Positions 27,424 to 35,868 of a DNA stretch of 64,000 bases are shown here, piece after piece (the first letter of the stretch is position 1; every line of letters starts with the position of its first letter). The stretch covers positions 744,001-808,000 of the forward strand of contig JADJPJ010000087.1 of the NCBI GenBank assembly GCA_016713325.1, given 5' to 3'. The DNA comes from Candidatus Flexifilum affinis. GTDB lineage: Bacteria > Chloroflexota > Anaerolineae > Aggregatilineales > Phototrophicaceae. Both the position numbers and the translations under genes were made by a program. The notes beneath the pieces are model-generated. The model ran no database searches. It was given only the letters and a program-made list of their open reading frames with translations, and had not been told where the DNA came from.

Positions 27424-28575
27424 ATGCAAGATGTAGCGATTATCGGCATGGGGCAAACGCCGGTAGGGGAACACTGGCAGCTTGGGCTGCGCGATCTGGG
27501 CGCTGACGCGGCCCGCGCTGCGCTCGCCGACTCCGGCCTGGAGACTGTAGATACGCTCATCGTGGCCAACGCATTCGGCCCAACCATCAGCTCGCAGTCC
27601 CACGTCGCCCCGCTGATCGCCGATTTCGCGGGTCTGCGTGGCGTAGAAACCTACACGGTCGAAGCCGCTGAGGGCTCCGGCGGCGCAGCCCTGCGCGCCG
27701 GCATCCAGGCGATCCGGTCCGGAGATGCCAGCACTGTCATGGTGCTCGGAGTCGAGAAAGCGACCGACATGATCGGCACGGCCCGCACACGCGCACGCGG
27801 TGTCAGCGTGGATGCGGACGACGAAAGCGTGCACGGTGCGACACTGACCGCCCTGGCCGCCCTGTTGATGCGCCGCTATATGTATGAATACGGCGTCGAT
27901 CTGGCCGCCTTCGAGGGCTTCAGCATCAACAGCCATGCCAACGGTGCGAAGAATGCCAACGCCATGTATCGCAACACCATTAAGCCCGGCGCCTTCAGCA
28001 GAGCGCCGATGATCGCCGACCCGATCAGCCTGTTCGACAATGCCCCCGATGCCGATGGGGCCGCTGCAGTCATCCTGACCACGCCGGAACGCGCCCAGGA
28101 TCTCGTACCCCACCCCGTGCGCATCATCGGCGGCGGCGCCGCCAGCGATTCACTCACGCTGGGGGAGCGCGACGATCTGTTGTGGCTGCGCGCCGTAGAG
28201 ATCTCCACAGAACGCGCCTTGCGCAGCGCCAGCGTGGCTCGCGAACAGATCAACCTGATAGAGCTGACCGACTCCTTCGCCATCATGGCCACCCTGTCGC
28301 TGGAAGCGTCCGGTTTCGCGGCGCGCGGCGAAGGCTGGCGTCTGTCGCAGGATGGCACGATCGGTTTGACCGGCCGTCTGCCCGTGAGCACCTTTGGTGG
28401 TCTCAAGAGCCGTGGCAACCCGGTTGGAGCTTCTGGCGTGTATCAGGCCGTGGAAGCCGCACTGCAATTGCGCCAAACCGCAGGTCCAAACCAGGTTCCG
28501 AACGCGCAGATCGCCATGATTCAGAGCGTTGGTGGCCTGGGCAGCACTGCCTTCACTCATATTCTGGCGCTCTAG
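27424..28575 (+). CDS. Thiolase homologue lacking the catalytic Cys and both His
   Basis: 383 residues of the SCP2/archaeal acetoacetyl-CoA thiolase type, aligned end to end by its motifs: DVAIIGMGQTPVGEHW at the start, SHANGAKNAN in the middle and GGLKSRGNPVGASGVYQ at the end. The nucleophile Cys is Glu83 (VEAAEGSGGAAL in place of VEAACASGGAAL). The His of ELHDxF is Thr282 (IELTDSF), and the His of RGHPVGA is Asn332. With all three gone it should not act as a thiolase. The intact fold and operon position suggest a structural partner for HMG-CoA synthase and the DUF35 protein. The acetoacetyl-CoA would then have to come from another thiolase. The start is ATG 27424 with GAAGGATCC before it. 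Confidence 0.9.
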   Translation: MQDVAIIGMGQTPVGEHWQLGLRDLGADAARAALADSGLETVDTLIVANAFGPTISSQSHVAPLIADFAGLRGVETYTVEAAEGSGGAALRAGIQAIRSGDASTVMVLGVEKATDMIGTARTRARGVSVDADDESVHGATLTALAALLMRRYMYEYGVDLAAFEGFSINSHANGAKNANAMYRNTIKPGAFSRAPMIADPISLFDNAPDADGAAAVILTTPERAQDLVPHPVRIIGGGAASDSLTLGERDDLLWLRAVEISTERALRSASVAREQINLIELTDSFAIMATLSLEASGFAARGEGWRLSQDGTIGLTGRLPVSTFGGLKSRGNPVGASGVYQAVEAALQLRQTAGPNQVPNAQIAMIQSVGGLGSTAFTHILAL

Positions 28576-28579
28576 TCGT

Positions 28580-28597
28580 TTGTGATGAAGTGCACAA
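28580..28597. promoter_or_regulatory. Rex-like operator, site 1
   Basis: TTGTGATGAAGTGCACAA fits TTGTG-N8-CACAA, the geometry of the Rex redox-repressor site. It begins 5 bases after the thiolase stop. Nearby CTTGCA...TGCAAG (28601-28623) could form a hairpin. Confidence 0.5.
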
Positions 28598-28760
28598 AAT
28601 CTTGCAGTATTCACTTGTGCAAGAGTGAGAAAGGCGCCAGCTTTCATCCGATCAATGGTCAATGAGAGGCGAATGTGAGAGGTTTTGACAGTCTTTTGAA
28701 GCTCTCTCTTCGCTCAATTGAGGGCTATTGACAGCGATCCGGCTATACAATGCGCTTAAC

Positions 28761-28797
28761 TTGTGCGCAAATGCACAATCCGTGCGTAATCGCACAA
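28761..28797. promoter_or_regulatory. Tandem Rex-like operators, sites 2 and 3, with adjacent promoter-like elements
   Basis: Site 2, TTGTGCGCAAATGCACAA (28761-28778), has perfect 6-bp arms. Site 3, CCGTGCGTAATCGCACAA (28780-28797), is a weaker copy one base further on. A TTGACA (28728) and TACAAT (28746) lie just upstream, although their spacing (12 bases) is short for a promoter. The sites lie 58 bases before the ATG at 28855, which suggests the last two genes of the mevalonate locus can be controlled separately. Confidence 0.5.
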
Positions 28798-28854
28798 ACC
28801 AGGTCGAACGTAGTGGCGCCCATTCGAGGCGCATGATGGTAGGAGAGAGAGACG

Positions 28855-29025
28855 ATGCAGATTTCACGGCACTGGCGTATGAAGGCGAAGCGCTATCGTC
28901 TGGAAGGTGTTCGTTACGAAACTGGCGAGATGCGCCTGCAAGCGCGCGCCGTCACCGCAACCAGCGAGCAGCCTATCGCCTTGCAGCTTCAGACACAGGC
29001 CATGCGTATCCCTGTGAAGGCCTAG
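28855..29025 (+). CDS. Degenerate DUF35 zinc-ribbon half (56 residues)
   Basis: A 56-residue ORF with a strong ribosome-binding site (AGGAGAGAG, then ATG). ISRHWRMKAKRYRLEGVRYETGEM matches the N-terminal helix and ribbon of DUF35 proteins, abridged as SRHWR...RYRLEG. In that family the next residues carry four zinc cysteines in two CxxC pairs; here they read YETG and TATS, so no cysteine remains. The OB-fold half follows 4 bases after the stop in a different frame. DUF35 proteins bridge thiolase and HMG-CoA synthase in archaea. A one-base indel at about 29017-29025 would join the halves into one protein, so a sequence error cannot be excluded. Confidence 0.7.
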   Translation: MQISRHWRMKAKRYRLEGVRYETGEMRLQARAVTATSEQPIALQLQTQAMRIPVKA

Positions 29026-29029
29026 GCCA

Positions 29030-29329
29030 ATGACAGCCGATCAACGCCCCGCGTCGACGCCGCTCGCGCGTCAGGCGTTTGCCGGGACGGGCGAGATCTA
29101 CAGCTTCACCGTGGTGCGCGAAGCGCCCGAGGGCTATGAAGAACAGGCGCCCTATGTGGTCGCCCTGGTCAAGCTCGACGAGGGGGCGTTTGTGACCGCA
29201 CAGGTCACCGACCTCGAAGGGCCGCCCACGATTGGTGATCGCGTGGAAATGGTGACGCGCAAGCTGACTACGGAAGGCGACCGCGGCATGATTGTCTACG
29301 GCTATAAGTTCCGCAAGCCGGTCAAATAG
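29030..29329 (+). CDS. DUF35 OB-fold protein (acyl-CoA-associated)
   Basis: 99 residues. GTGEIYSFTVVREAPEGYEEQAPYVVALVKLDEG, abridged GEIYSFTVV...PYVVALV, is the hallmark of the DUF35 OB-fold, and GDRVEMVTRKL... continues the barrel. The zinc-ribbon half normally fused in front is encoded by the separate upstream ORF. In archaeal complexes this domain sits between thiolase and HMG-CoA synthase and shapes the shared CoA tunnel. It is the last gene of the locus; a terminator begins 24 bases after the stop. Confidence 0.85.
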   Translation: MTADQRPASTPLARQAFAGTGEIYSFTVVREAPEGYEEQAPYVVALVKLDEGAFVTAQVTDLEGPPTIGDRVEMVTRKLTTEGDRGMIVYGYKFRKPVK

Positions 29330-29352
29330 ACCCGTTAATCAGCGACTAGACG

Positions 29353-29388
29353 GCGCGAAGACTTTCAAGAGAAGTCTTCGCGCTTTTC
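29353..29388 (+). terminator. Rho-independent terminator closing the mevalonate locus
   Basis: 12-bp stem (GCGCGAAGACTT / AAGTCTTCGCGC) with a 7-base loop and TTTT. It overlaps the last bases of the convergent padR gene. Confidence 0.85.
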
Positions 29389-30013
29389 ATTCCTCCCCAC
29401 ATTGAAGTAGTTCCTTCAGCAGCCGCTTTGCCAGTAACAGGTCGTCGGGCGGAAGTGTCTTCAGCAGTTCCAGGACCACCCGCACCTCCTCCAGCCATCG
29501 GCGCTCGGCCTGATGCTGCGCCCGGACGTAACGAAACATCATCATGCGCAGGGCGAACATCCAACCCCAGTCGCGCGGCGGCGGATTCTCCAGCACGCGC
29601 TGATAGTCGGCCAGGTGTCTTTCCAGGTCGGAGGCGCGCGCCTCCAGGCTGGCTTTGCGGCCATCGATCAGCGCCTCCAGCGCCTCCGGCTCGACCAGAC
29701 CGCCAAAGAATACCTGCGCCAGCCACTCCTGGCGTGTCGGCTGCGGCGGCTGCGGTGTGGTCAGCCATGATCGCAGTGCCTCCTTGCCGGTAGGCGTAAT
29801 CGAGTAGACATTCTTGTTCGGAGCACTCTCCTGAATGATCCGCTCGGCAGTGATCCAACCGTCGGACTCCAGTTTATCCAGGGCGTGATAGACCTGCCGC
29901 TGGTCAGCTGTCCAGAAATTGCTCAGGATGTGATCGAACAACTTGCCGAGCTCGTAGCCTGTCCGGGGCATGATGTCGATCATCGCCAGAAGCATGTACT
30001 TTAGCGCCACCAT
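29387..30013 (-). CDS. PadR-family transcriptional regulator
   Basis: 208 residues. The N-terminal winged helix (MVALKYMLLAMIDIMPRTGYELGKLFD...) matches PadR, with the wing region NVYSITPTGKEALRSWL. The longer helical C-terminal part (about 95-205) is the Vir_act_alpha_C-type dimerisation domain of the longer PadR subgroup. These repressors usually respond to phenolics or drugs and often control an adjacent gene. A 17-bp palindrome lies between it and the divergent secreted glycosidase-like gene and could be its operator. Confidence 0.9.
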   Translation of the reverse strand: MVALKYMLLAMIDIMPRTGYELGKLFDHILSNFWTADQRQVYHALDKLESDGWITAERIIQESAPNKNVYSITPTGKEALRSWLTTPQPPQPTRQEWLAQVFFGGLVEPEALEALIDGRKASLEARASDLERHLADYQRVLENPPPRDWGWMFALRMMMFRYVRAQHQAERRWLEEVRVVLELLKTLPPDDLLLAKRLLKELLQCGEE

Positions 30014-30046
30014 TCACCTCACCCTGTGCACCAGTCCTGAACCTTA

Positions 30047-30063
30047 TACTGCATTTCGCAGTA
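30047..30063. promoter_or_regulatory. Palindrome between padR and the divergent gene, possible operator
   Basis: TACTGC-ATTTC-GCAGTA, perfect 6-bp arms, 34 bases upstream of padR. Its place between divergent genes fits an autoregulatory PadR site. The two-fold pattern differs from the classic ATGT-N8-ACAT PadR box. Confidence 0.45.
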
Positions 30064-30109
30064 GTGCATCTGTCAGTCTGATACTCTCTTTGTCACTTGA
30101 GGAGGATTC

Positions 30110-31147
30110 ATGATGCGCAACCGTTTCGCCATGATCTTCACCCTGTTGTGCTGTCTGACGATTGTAGCGCTTTTGCAGGCGCAGTCGGACCGCCCGCTGG
30201 CTTTCGATCTGCCCGAAGAAGCCGCCATCGAGCACGGACCCAGCGGCACGTGGGATGGCCGCTACACCGATCCCGGAGCAGTCCTATTTCACGATGGCGT
30301 TTTCCACATGTTCCGTAACGGCTTTGCTGCCTGGCCTGCTCCGGTCAGTATTGCCCATCACATTTCGTCTGACGGGCTTGCCTGGGAACCGGTCGGTGAC
30401 GCGCCCATCCTCGCACCGGAAGACGCACCGTTCTATCATCTCGCCTATCTGGCTTCCAGTGTCATGGTCGAGGACGACGGCACGTGGGTGCTCTACGCCT
30501 ATACCTGGGTCGATCAACAGACAAGCCCCGGCATGCAGATTATCCGTGCCACTGCCCCAGCACCCGAAGGCCCGTGGACATTTCATGCGGAGCCGCTGCT
30601 GACCGCGGGGCCAACCGGCGCCTGGGATGAATTCGGCGTGACCGTTCCGTCGGTGGTGAAGACAAACGACGGCTATGTCATGTTCTACAGCGGCTATGCG
30701 TCTGAATTTCCTGCCCAGGCCATCGGCATGGCGACCTCGACAGACGGGATCACCTGGACAAAGCATGACGACCCCGCCACCACAGGCGCGCTTCACGCCG
30801 AGAGCGACCCGGTCTTCACCGCTGCCCAGGTACCCTGGGACGCCGACGTCGCCCATCAGCCCCATGTCGTTGCCACGCCGGACGGCCTGGTCATGCTGTT
30901 CCGAACCTTCACCGGCCGCCAGCAGAATATTGCCTATGGCCTCGCCACCAGCACGGATGACGGTTTGACCTGGACCACAAGCGCGGCCGAGCCTGTACTG
31001 CGCTGGAATGATCCGACGGTTCTATCGCAGATTTGGTTCTCTACCATGGCCTATGCCGATGGCGAGTACTACGGGTTCTTTGAAGTTGCGCGCGGCACCA
31101 CAACCAACATTCATGCAGGCAAGTGGGTGGGTACGATACCCTTCTGA
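30110..31147 (+). CDS. Secreted five-bladed-propeller glycosidase-like protein (GH43/GH130-like)
   Basis: 345 residues with a signal peptide (FAMIFTLLCCLTIVALLQAQS). The rest has the repeating strand pattern of five-bladed propeller glycosidases: TDPGAVLFHDGVFHMF early, IAHHISSDGLAWEPV, VTVPSVVKTNDGYVMFYSGY, then IGMATSTDGITWTKH. This alternation of -DGxxWxx- blades and -YxMFY- strands is seen in GH43, GH32 and GH130 enzymes. Catalytic acids cannot be assigned with certainty. It probably acts outside the cell on plant or microbial polysaccharide oligomers. A GH3 beta-glucosidase gene faces it, so both may serve sugar release. Confidence 0.72.
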   Translation: MMRNRFAMIFTLLCCLTIVALLQAQSDRPLAFDLPEEAAIEHGPSGTWDGRYTDPGAVLFHDGVFHMFRNGFAAWPAPVSIAHHISSDGLAWEPVGDAPILAPEDAPFYHLAYLASSVMVEDDGTWVLYAYTWVDQQTSPGMQIIRATAPAPEGPWTFHAEPLLTAGPTGAWDEFGVTVPSVVKTNDGYVMFYSGYASEFPAQAIGMATSTDGITWTKHDDPATTGALHAESDPVFTAAQVPWDADVAHQPHVVATPDGLVMLFRTFTGRQQNIAYGLATSTDDGLTWTTSAAEPVLRWNDPTVLSQIWFSTMAYADGEYYGFFEVARGTTTNIHAGKWVGTIPF

Positions 31148-31160
31148 GCCTAAGAAACCT

Positions 31161-31186
31161 CAGGCTCATGGCGTGCCATGAGCCTG
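31161..31186. terminator. Hairpin between convergent glycosidase genes
   Basis: Perfect 12-bp inverted repeat (CAGGCTCATGGC / GCCATGAGCCTG) with a 2-base centre, between two converging genes. No T-run follows on the plus strand, and only a weak GTTTCTT on the minus strand. It may serve as a bidirectional terminator. Confidence 0.5.
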
Positions 31187-31219
31187 GTAGACGAAGTGAC
31201 CGGCGCTACATCCCCAGAA

Positions 31220-33109
31220 TCAGGGCACATAGACATCCGTAATTGCCGGCGCGTCGGCGAAGTCGCGTGTCGCCGTCGTCGTCAGACCGAAGCCAAACGG
31301 AAACAGCGGCGCCACCGCGGAATTGAGCATCCGCTCCAACGGCACGTGGTCCATACTGGCCGGCCAGGAATGGGGCAGCGTCCCGGTGAACGGGCGATAG
31401 CCGAACAATGCGTCCGTCACGCCCAGCCCCTCCGTGCCGGGCAGCCAGGCGGCCACAAAAGCGTCTGCCTGTTCCAGCGCATCGTTGATGATCAGCGGGC
31501 GGCCGGACAGTAGAATGACCACCACCCGATCCGCTCGCTCACGCACCCGTTCCAGCAGGGTGACGTTGCCTTCCGGGAGATTAAGGTCTTCTCGATCCCC
31601 CTGCCCTTCCGCATACGGAGCTTCAGCCAGCACGACGATGGCGACGTCGGCGCGGAGCAGCTGTCCGTTGGCATCCACCGCATCGCGGAAGCGGCCGCTC
31701 GGGCTAAAGATCACCGTCGTCTGATCCGAAACCGATGCCTCGACGGCTTCAAGCATGGTCGTTCCAATCGTGCTGTCTCCCGGCACACCCTGCCACTCAA
31801 TCGTCCACCCCCCATTCTGAAGGCCGATATCATCCGCGGCCGTACCGACGACGAAAACCGTATTCAGATCGGCCGGCAGCGGCAGGGCATCCCCCTCATT
31901 TTTGAGCAAGACGAGCGACTCGCTCACCGCCTCGCGGGCTACAGCGCGGTGTTCGGCCGATCCGACATCGGCCAGGAGCTCGGCAACATGGAATGGCTGC
32001 TCGAATAGCCCGAGGGCAAACTTGACTCGCAGGATACGGCGCACAGCGTCGTCGATACGCTCCAGTGAGATATCTCCGCGCTCGACCGCCGCCTCCACCA
32101 CACCGATGAAGCGGCGGTAGTCGTACGGGACCATGTTCATGTCGACGCCGGCGTTGATCGCAGTGACGACGGCCGCAGCGTAGTCTGGCGAAATCTGATC
32201 TATGCCACCCCAGTCGCTAACGACAAATCCGCTGAACCCGAGTTCGCCTTTGAGCACGTCGGTGATGAGATACTGCTGGGCGTGCATCTTCATACCGCCC
32301 CAACTGGAAAACGAGATCATGATGCTCAGCGCGCCATTCTGAACAGCCGCCTGGTACGGTGGCAGATGCACTGCGCGCAGAGTCTCTTCGTCCACGTCCG
32401 TCACGCCCTGGTCGAGGGCATAATTGTTGGTTGTGGAGCTACCCCACACCGCGCCGCCATCGCCGACGAAGTGCTTCGGTGTGCCCAGCACAGCCAGGTC
32501 CTCGCCCTGCAATCCATTCAGGTAGGCGGTCGCCAGTTCGGTGACCAGCACTGTGTCTTCGCTGAATCCCTCGTAGGTGCGTCCCCAGCGGATGTCCTGC
32601 GGCACCGCCACCACCGGCGCGTAGTTCCAGAAGATGCCCGTCGCGGCCATCTCAAGCGCCGTGATGCGCGCCGTCTCTGCCACCAGCTGAGGGTTGCGAG
32701 TCGCACCCAGGCCGATGTTGTGCGGAAAGATGGTAGCGCCAAAAACATTGTTGTGCCCGTGGACGGCGTCGACACCGTAGATGAGTGGAATCCCCAACGG
32801 TGTGGCCAGTGCGTACTCCTGGAAGCCGTCGACCATGGCCGCCCAGTTTTCCGGCGTGTTCGGCTGAGGATAGCCACCGCCACCGCTCAGCAGGCCACCT
32901 ATGGCCAACCCGGTAATGTCATCGGGCGCGATGCTGTTCTTCTCGACCAGTGTCATCTGCCCGATCTTCTCCTCCAGCGACATCCGCGCCAGCAGATCCT
33001 CGACGCGCGCCTCGATAGGCATCGCCGAATCGCGATAGGGTTCATCCTGGGCGCTCGCCGTGGGTATCAGGCAAAAAGCCAGCAGAAGCAATAAGCGAAA
33101 GTATTTCAT
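31220..33109 (-). CDS. Secreted beta-glucosidase, glycoside hydrolase family 3
   Basis: 629 residues with a signal peptide (MKYFRLLLLLAFCLIPTASAQ). GH3 domain order: a TIM barrel with IPLIYGVDAVHGHNN, then GTPKHFVGDG and the nucleophile Asp in GFVVSDWGGID. The C-terminal alpha/beta sandwich contains VFVVGTAADDIGLQNGGWTIEWQG and VVILLSGRPLIIND. Enzymes with this layout remove glucose from the non-reducing end of beta-glucans and cellodextrins. Length and motifs suggest an intact enzyme. It faces the propeller glycosidase, so the pair is likely a small carbohydrate-use cluster. Confidence 0.93.
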   Translation of the reverse strand: MKYFRLLLLLAFCLIPTASAQDEPYRDSAMPIEARVEDLLARMSLEEKIGQMTLVEKNSIAPDDITGLAIGGLLSGGGGYPQPNTPENWAAMVDGFQEYALATPLGIPLIYGVDAVHGHNNVFGATIFPHNIGLGATRNPQLVAETARITALEMAATGIFWNYAPVVAVPQDIRWGRTYEGFSEDTVLVTELATAYLNGLQGEDLAVLGTPKHFVGDGGAVWGSSTTNNYALDQGVTDVDEETLRAVHLPPYQAAVQNGALSIMISFSSWGGMKMHAQQYLITDVLKGELGFSGFVVSDWGGIDQISPDYAAAVVTAINAGVDMNMVPYDYRRFIGVVEAAVERGDISLERIDDAVRRILRVKFALGLFEQPFHVAELLADVGSAEHRAVAREAVSESLVLLKNEGDALPLPADLNTVFVVGTAADDIGLQNGGWTIEWQGVPGDSTIGTTMLEAVEASVSDQTTVIFSPSGRFRDAVDANGQLLRADVAIVVLAEAPYAEGQGDREDLNLPEGNVTLLERVRERADRVVVILLSGRPLIINDALEQADAFVAAWLPGTEGLGVTDALFGYRPFTGTLPHSWPASMDHVPLERMLNSAVAPLFPFGFGLTTTATRDFADAPAITDVYVP

Positions 33110-33171
33110 TCAGTCGACCTTTCATACGTACAACGCGACAATTGTACTTCCGGAGAATGTCGTGTCGCTAC

Positions 33172-33208
33172 CAACAAAAGAGCCGCCCGAAGTCTTGCTT
33201 CAGGCGGC
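33172..33208 (-). terminator. Rho-independent terminator of the first membrane pyrophosphatase gene
   Basis: Read on the minus strand: GCCGCCTGAAG, 5-base loop, CTTCGGGCGGC (one mismatch-type wobble), then TCTTTTGTT. Confidence 0.8.
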
Positions 33209-33242
33209 CCTGGATTGGATCAGCTTCGGATGCGACGGCGCG

Positions 33243-35375
33243 TTAGCCGGGCGAAACCGCGAGGAGCGGCGCAATCACCAGAGATACAATCGCCAGCAGC
33301 TTGAGCAGGATATTCAGCGACGGGCCGGACGTGTCCTTGAAGGGATCGCCGATCGTGTCGCCCACAACCGCCGCCTTGTGCGCGTCGGACTTCTTTCCGC
33401 CCAGATTGCCGCGCTCTATGTATTTCTTGGCGTTGTCCCAGGCGCCGCCAGCGTTGGCCATCATGACCGCAAGGAGGAACGCCGAGATCAGCGAACCCAG
33501 GAGAACGCCGACAAGCGTCTCAACACCGACAAAACGCGATAGGTCATTGCCCCGCCCCAGTAAAGTCAGGACTGCGATACCGACCGGAACCAGCACGGCG
33601 ACGATGCCCGGCAGGAGCATTTCGCGAACGGCGCTCTCTGTACTGATTGCGACGCACTTCTCGTAATCTGGCAGTGCCTTGCCTTCCATCAGACCGGGAA
33701 TCTCGCGGAACTGGCGGCGGACTTCCAGAACGATCTGCTGTGCGGCGCGGCCAACGGCGATCATCGTACGGCTGCTGAAGAAATACGGGAGCATGGCGCC
33801 CAGCATAATGCCGGTGATCAGCCGCGGGTCCAGGATGACCTCCTGGAACGTCGCATTGTTCGTGGTAGCGCTGCCGGTCGACTCGATGAACGCGGCGATC
33901 AGCGCCAGCGCCGTCATGACGGCGCTGCCGATGGCGAATCCTTTTCCGGTCGCTGCGGTCGTGTTGCCGAGGCTGTCCAACGCGTCCGTACGCTCGCGCA
34001 CATGCTCACCTAGTTCAGCCATTTCGGCGATGCCGCCGGCGTTGTCCGCGACCGGGCCATAGGCGTCGGTAGCCAGAGTAATCCCCAGCGTGGCCAGCAT
34101 CCCAACGGCTGCGACTGCGATTCCGTACAGCCCGCCCGCGCCATAGGCGATAAGCGTGGCAAAGATGATCACAATGACCGGGAGCACGGTACTACCCATA
34201 CCGACCGACAGTCCCTGAATGACGACGATCGCCGGGCCGCCGACCGAGCTCTCGGCAATCGAGCGAGTCGGTCCGTACGTGTCACTGGTGTAGTACTCGG
34301 TGAAGAAGCCGATCAGCACGCCTGCCAGCAGGCCGGACAGGGTGGCAAGAATGACACCCGTGCCAAGTTCAAGAATCAGGCCGAAAATGATGATGGCGAT
34401 CGCGACGCCCGCGCTGGCCGCATACACACCACGTCGCAGGCTGCCCAGGAGCGCCTGCTGAGTGGCCTTCTCTTCGGTGCGAACCAGGAATGAGGCTGCG
34501 ATAGCAATGATGATGCCGGCCGCTGCCACCAGGATCGGATAAGCCTCCAGCCGAAGCTTGAGCTCTTCACCTGAAACCGCAACACCGGGAAGTGTCGTCA
34601 CCAGGGCGGCAATTGCGATAGCTGCGATGATCGAACTCGCATAGCTTTCGAAGAGATCCGAACCCATGCCGGCGACATCTCCGACGTTGTCGCCGACGTT
34701 ATCGGCGATCACGGCAGGATTGCGCGGATCATCTTCCGGGATACCGGCTTCGGTCTTCCCCACCAGATCTGCGCCCACGTCTGCGGCCTTCGTGAAAATG
34801 CCACCGCCCACCCGGGCAAAGATAGCGATTGAGGTCCCGCCAAACCCGAAACCGGCCAACGCACTGGCAGCAGCGAGCGTATCAAGGCCGATGACATTGG
34901 TGAACAGGATAAACAGCAGACTGATCCCCAGCAGCGCCAGGCCGACGACCATGCTGCCCATCACCGTGCCGCTCGCAAAAGCGACGCGGAGTCCCTGGTT
35001 CAGGCTCCTGGATGCAGCAGCGGTTGTGCGCACATTGGCGCGCACGGCGATACTCATCCCGAAAAAGCCGGTGAGTGCCGAAGCACCCGCGCCTGAAACG
35101 AACGCCAGGGCCGTCCACGGGCTCATCCCGGAACCGGGAATGCCGCTGAGAATGAGCAGGACGACGGTCACCACCGCAACAAGAACCGCTACATAACGAT
35201 ACTCACGACTGAGGAAGGCGCGCGCACCTTGCTGGATAAAGCCGGAAATCTCCTGCATCCTGGCTGTTCCTGCATCCTGGCGAATAACCCATTGAGCCGT
35301 GAAGAAGGCGAAGACAAGCCCTATCACACTGACAATCAGCGCAAATAGAGCGGCGTTGTTCGTCAGAAACTCCAT
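33243..35375 (-). CDS. hppA: Membrane-bound ion-pumping pyrophosphatase, K+-dependent type
   Basis: 710 residues, about 16 membrane helices. Family signature [19 protein letters not shown] (215-233), plus [12 protein letters not shown] and the late [12 protein letters not shown] and [19 protein letters not shown]. It hydrolyses cytoplasmic pyrophosphate and pumps H+ or Na+ outward. The subtype motif is [10 protein letters not shown] (470-479) with Ala474 and Gly477, the residues that mark K+-dependent enzymes. K+-dependent members can pump Na+ or H+, and this cannot be settled here. A second, K+-independent-type copy lies at 59183-61843. It is divergent from yraN. Confidence 0.95.
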   Translation of the reverse strand: MEFLTNNAALFALIVSVIGLVFAFFTAQWVIRQDAGTARMQEISGFIQQGARAFLSREYRYVAVLVAVVTVVLLILSGIPGSGMSPWTALAFVSGAGASALTGFFGMSIAVRANVRTTAAASRSLNQGLRVAFASGTVMGSMVVGLALLGISLLFILFTNVIGLDTLAAASALAGFGFGGTSIAIFARVGGGIFTKAADVGADLVGKTEAGIPEDDPRNPAVIADNVGDNVGDVAGMGSDLFESYASSIIAAIAIAALVTTLPGVAVSGEELKLRLEAYPILVAAAGIIIAIAASFLVRTEEKATQQALLGSLRRGVYAASAGVAIAIIIFGLILELGTGVILATLSGLLAGVLIGFFTEYYTSDTYGPTRSIAESSVGGPAIVVIQGLSVGMGSTVLPVIVIIFATLIAYGAGGLYGIAVAAVGMLATLGITLATDAYGPVADNAGGIAEMAELGEHVRERTDALDSLGNTTAATGKGFAIGSAVMTALALIAAFIESTGSATTNNATFQEVILDPRLITGIMLGAMLPYFFSSRTMIAVGRAAQQIVLEVRRQFREIPGLMEGKALPDYEKCVAISTESAVREMLLPGIVAVLVPVGIAVLTLLGRGNDLSRFVGVETLVGVLLGSLISAFLLAVMMANAGGAWDNAKKYIERGNLGGKKSDAHKAAVVGDTIGDPFKDTSGPSLNILLKLLAIVSLVIAPLLAVSPG

Positions 35376-35499
35376 AACGTCTCCTTCCAGAGGTGAACAT
35401 GTTAGAATTGGTGGAACGAAGGCAGTCCATGATTATATGGGTCAGGCGCGTATTCGCTATGGAATGTCTTACGATTTCACCTCCGTGATCTGGTGCAAC

Positions 35500-35868
35500 A
35501 TGTCACAATTGACCTCAAAGAGTTTAGGCGAACGCGGAGAGACACTCGCCGCGGAGTATCTGACTCAGCACGGCTATCGGGTGCTCGCGCGCAACTGGCG
35601 CACTCGCCTGGGCGAACTTGACATCGTTGCGGAGTCCGCCGATGGTATCCGAGTATTTGTGGAAGTCAAGTCGCGCCACACTGCCGAAGCCAATCCGCTG
35701 GAGAGCATCACGCTCCGCAAACGGAAGTTACTCGTCAGCACGGCCCATTACTACCTCACAGAGCAGCAACTCAACGACACCCACTGGCGCTTCGACGTCA
35801 TCTCAGTCATCTTCGCACCCCATCAGCGACCCAGGATCGAGCACTATCAGGATGCCTTTGACTGGTAA
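35500..35868 (+). CDS. yraN: YraN-family (UPF0102) nuclease-fold protein
   Basis: 122 residues from ATG 35500. The open frame begins at 35299, but [31 protein letters not shown], abridged [12 protein letters not shown]...RNWR, matches the family N-terminus. [22 protein letters not shown] has the acidic and E-V-K residues of the restriction-endonuclease-like fold. Exact activity is unproven for the family. The stop overlaps the miaA start by 17 bases, so the two are probably co-translated. Confidence 0.88.
   Translation: MSQLTSKSLGERGETLAAEYLTQHGYRVLARNWRTRLGELDIVAESADGIRVFVEVKSRHTAEANPLESITLRKRKLLVSTAHYYLTEQQLNDTHWRFDVISVIFAPHQRPRIEHYQDAFDW

Noticed and set aside
28728..29033. 101-codon frame overlapping the small DUF35-half ORF
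   Set aside because: It has no family match and crosses the operators; the 56-residue frame has a strong ribosome-binding site and DUF35 similarity.
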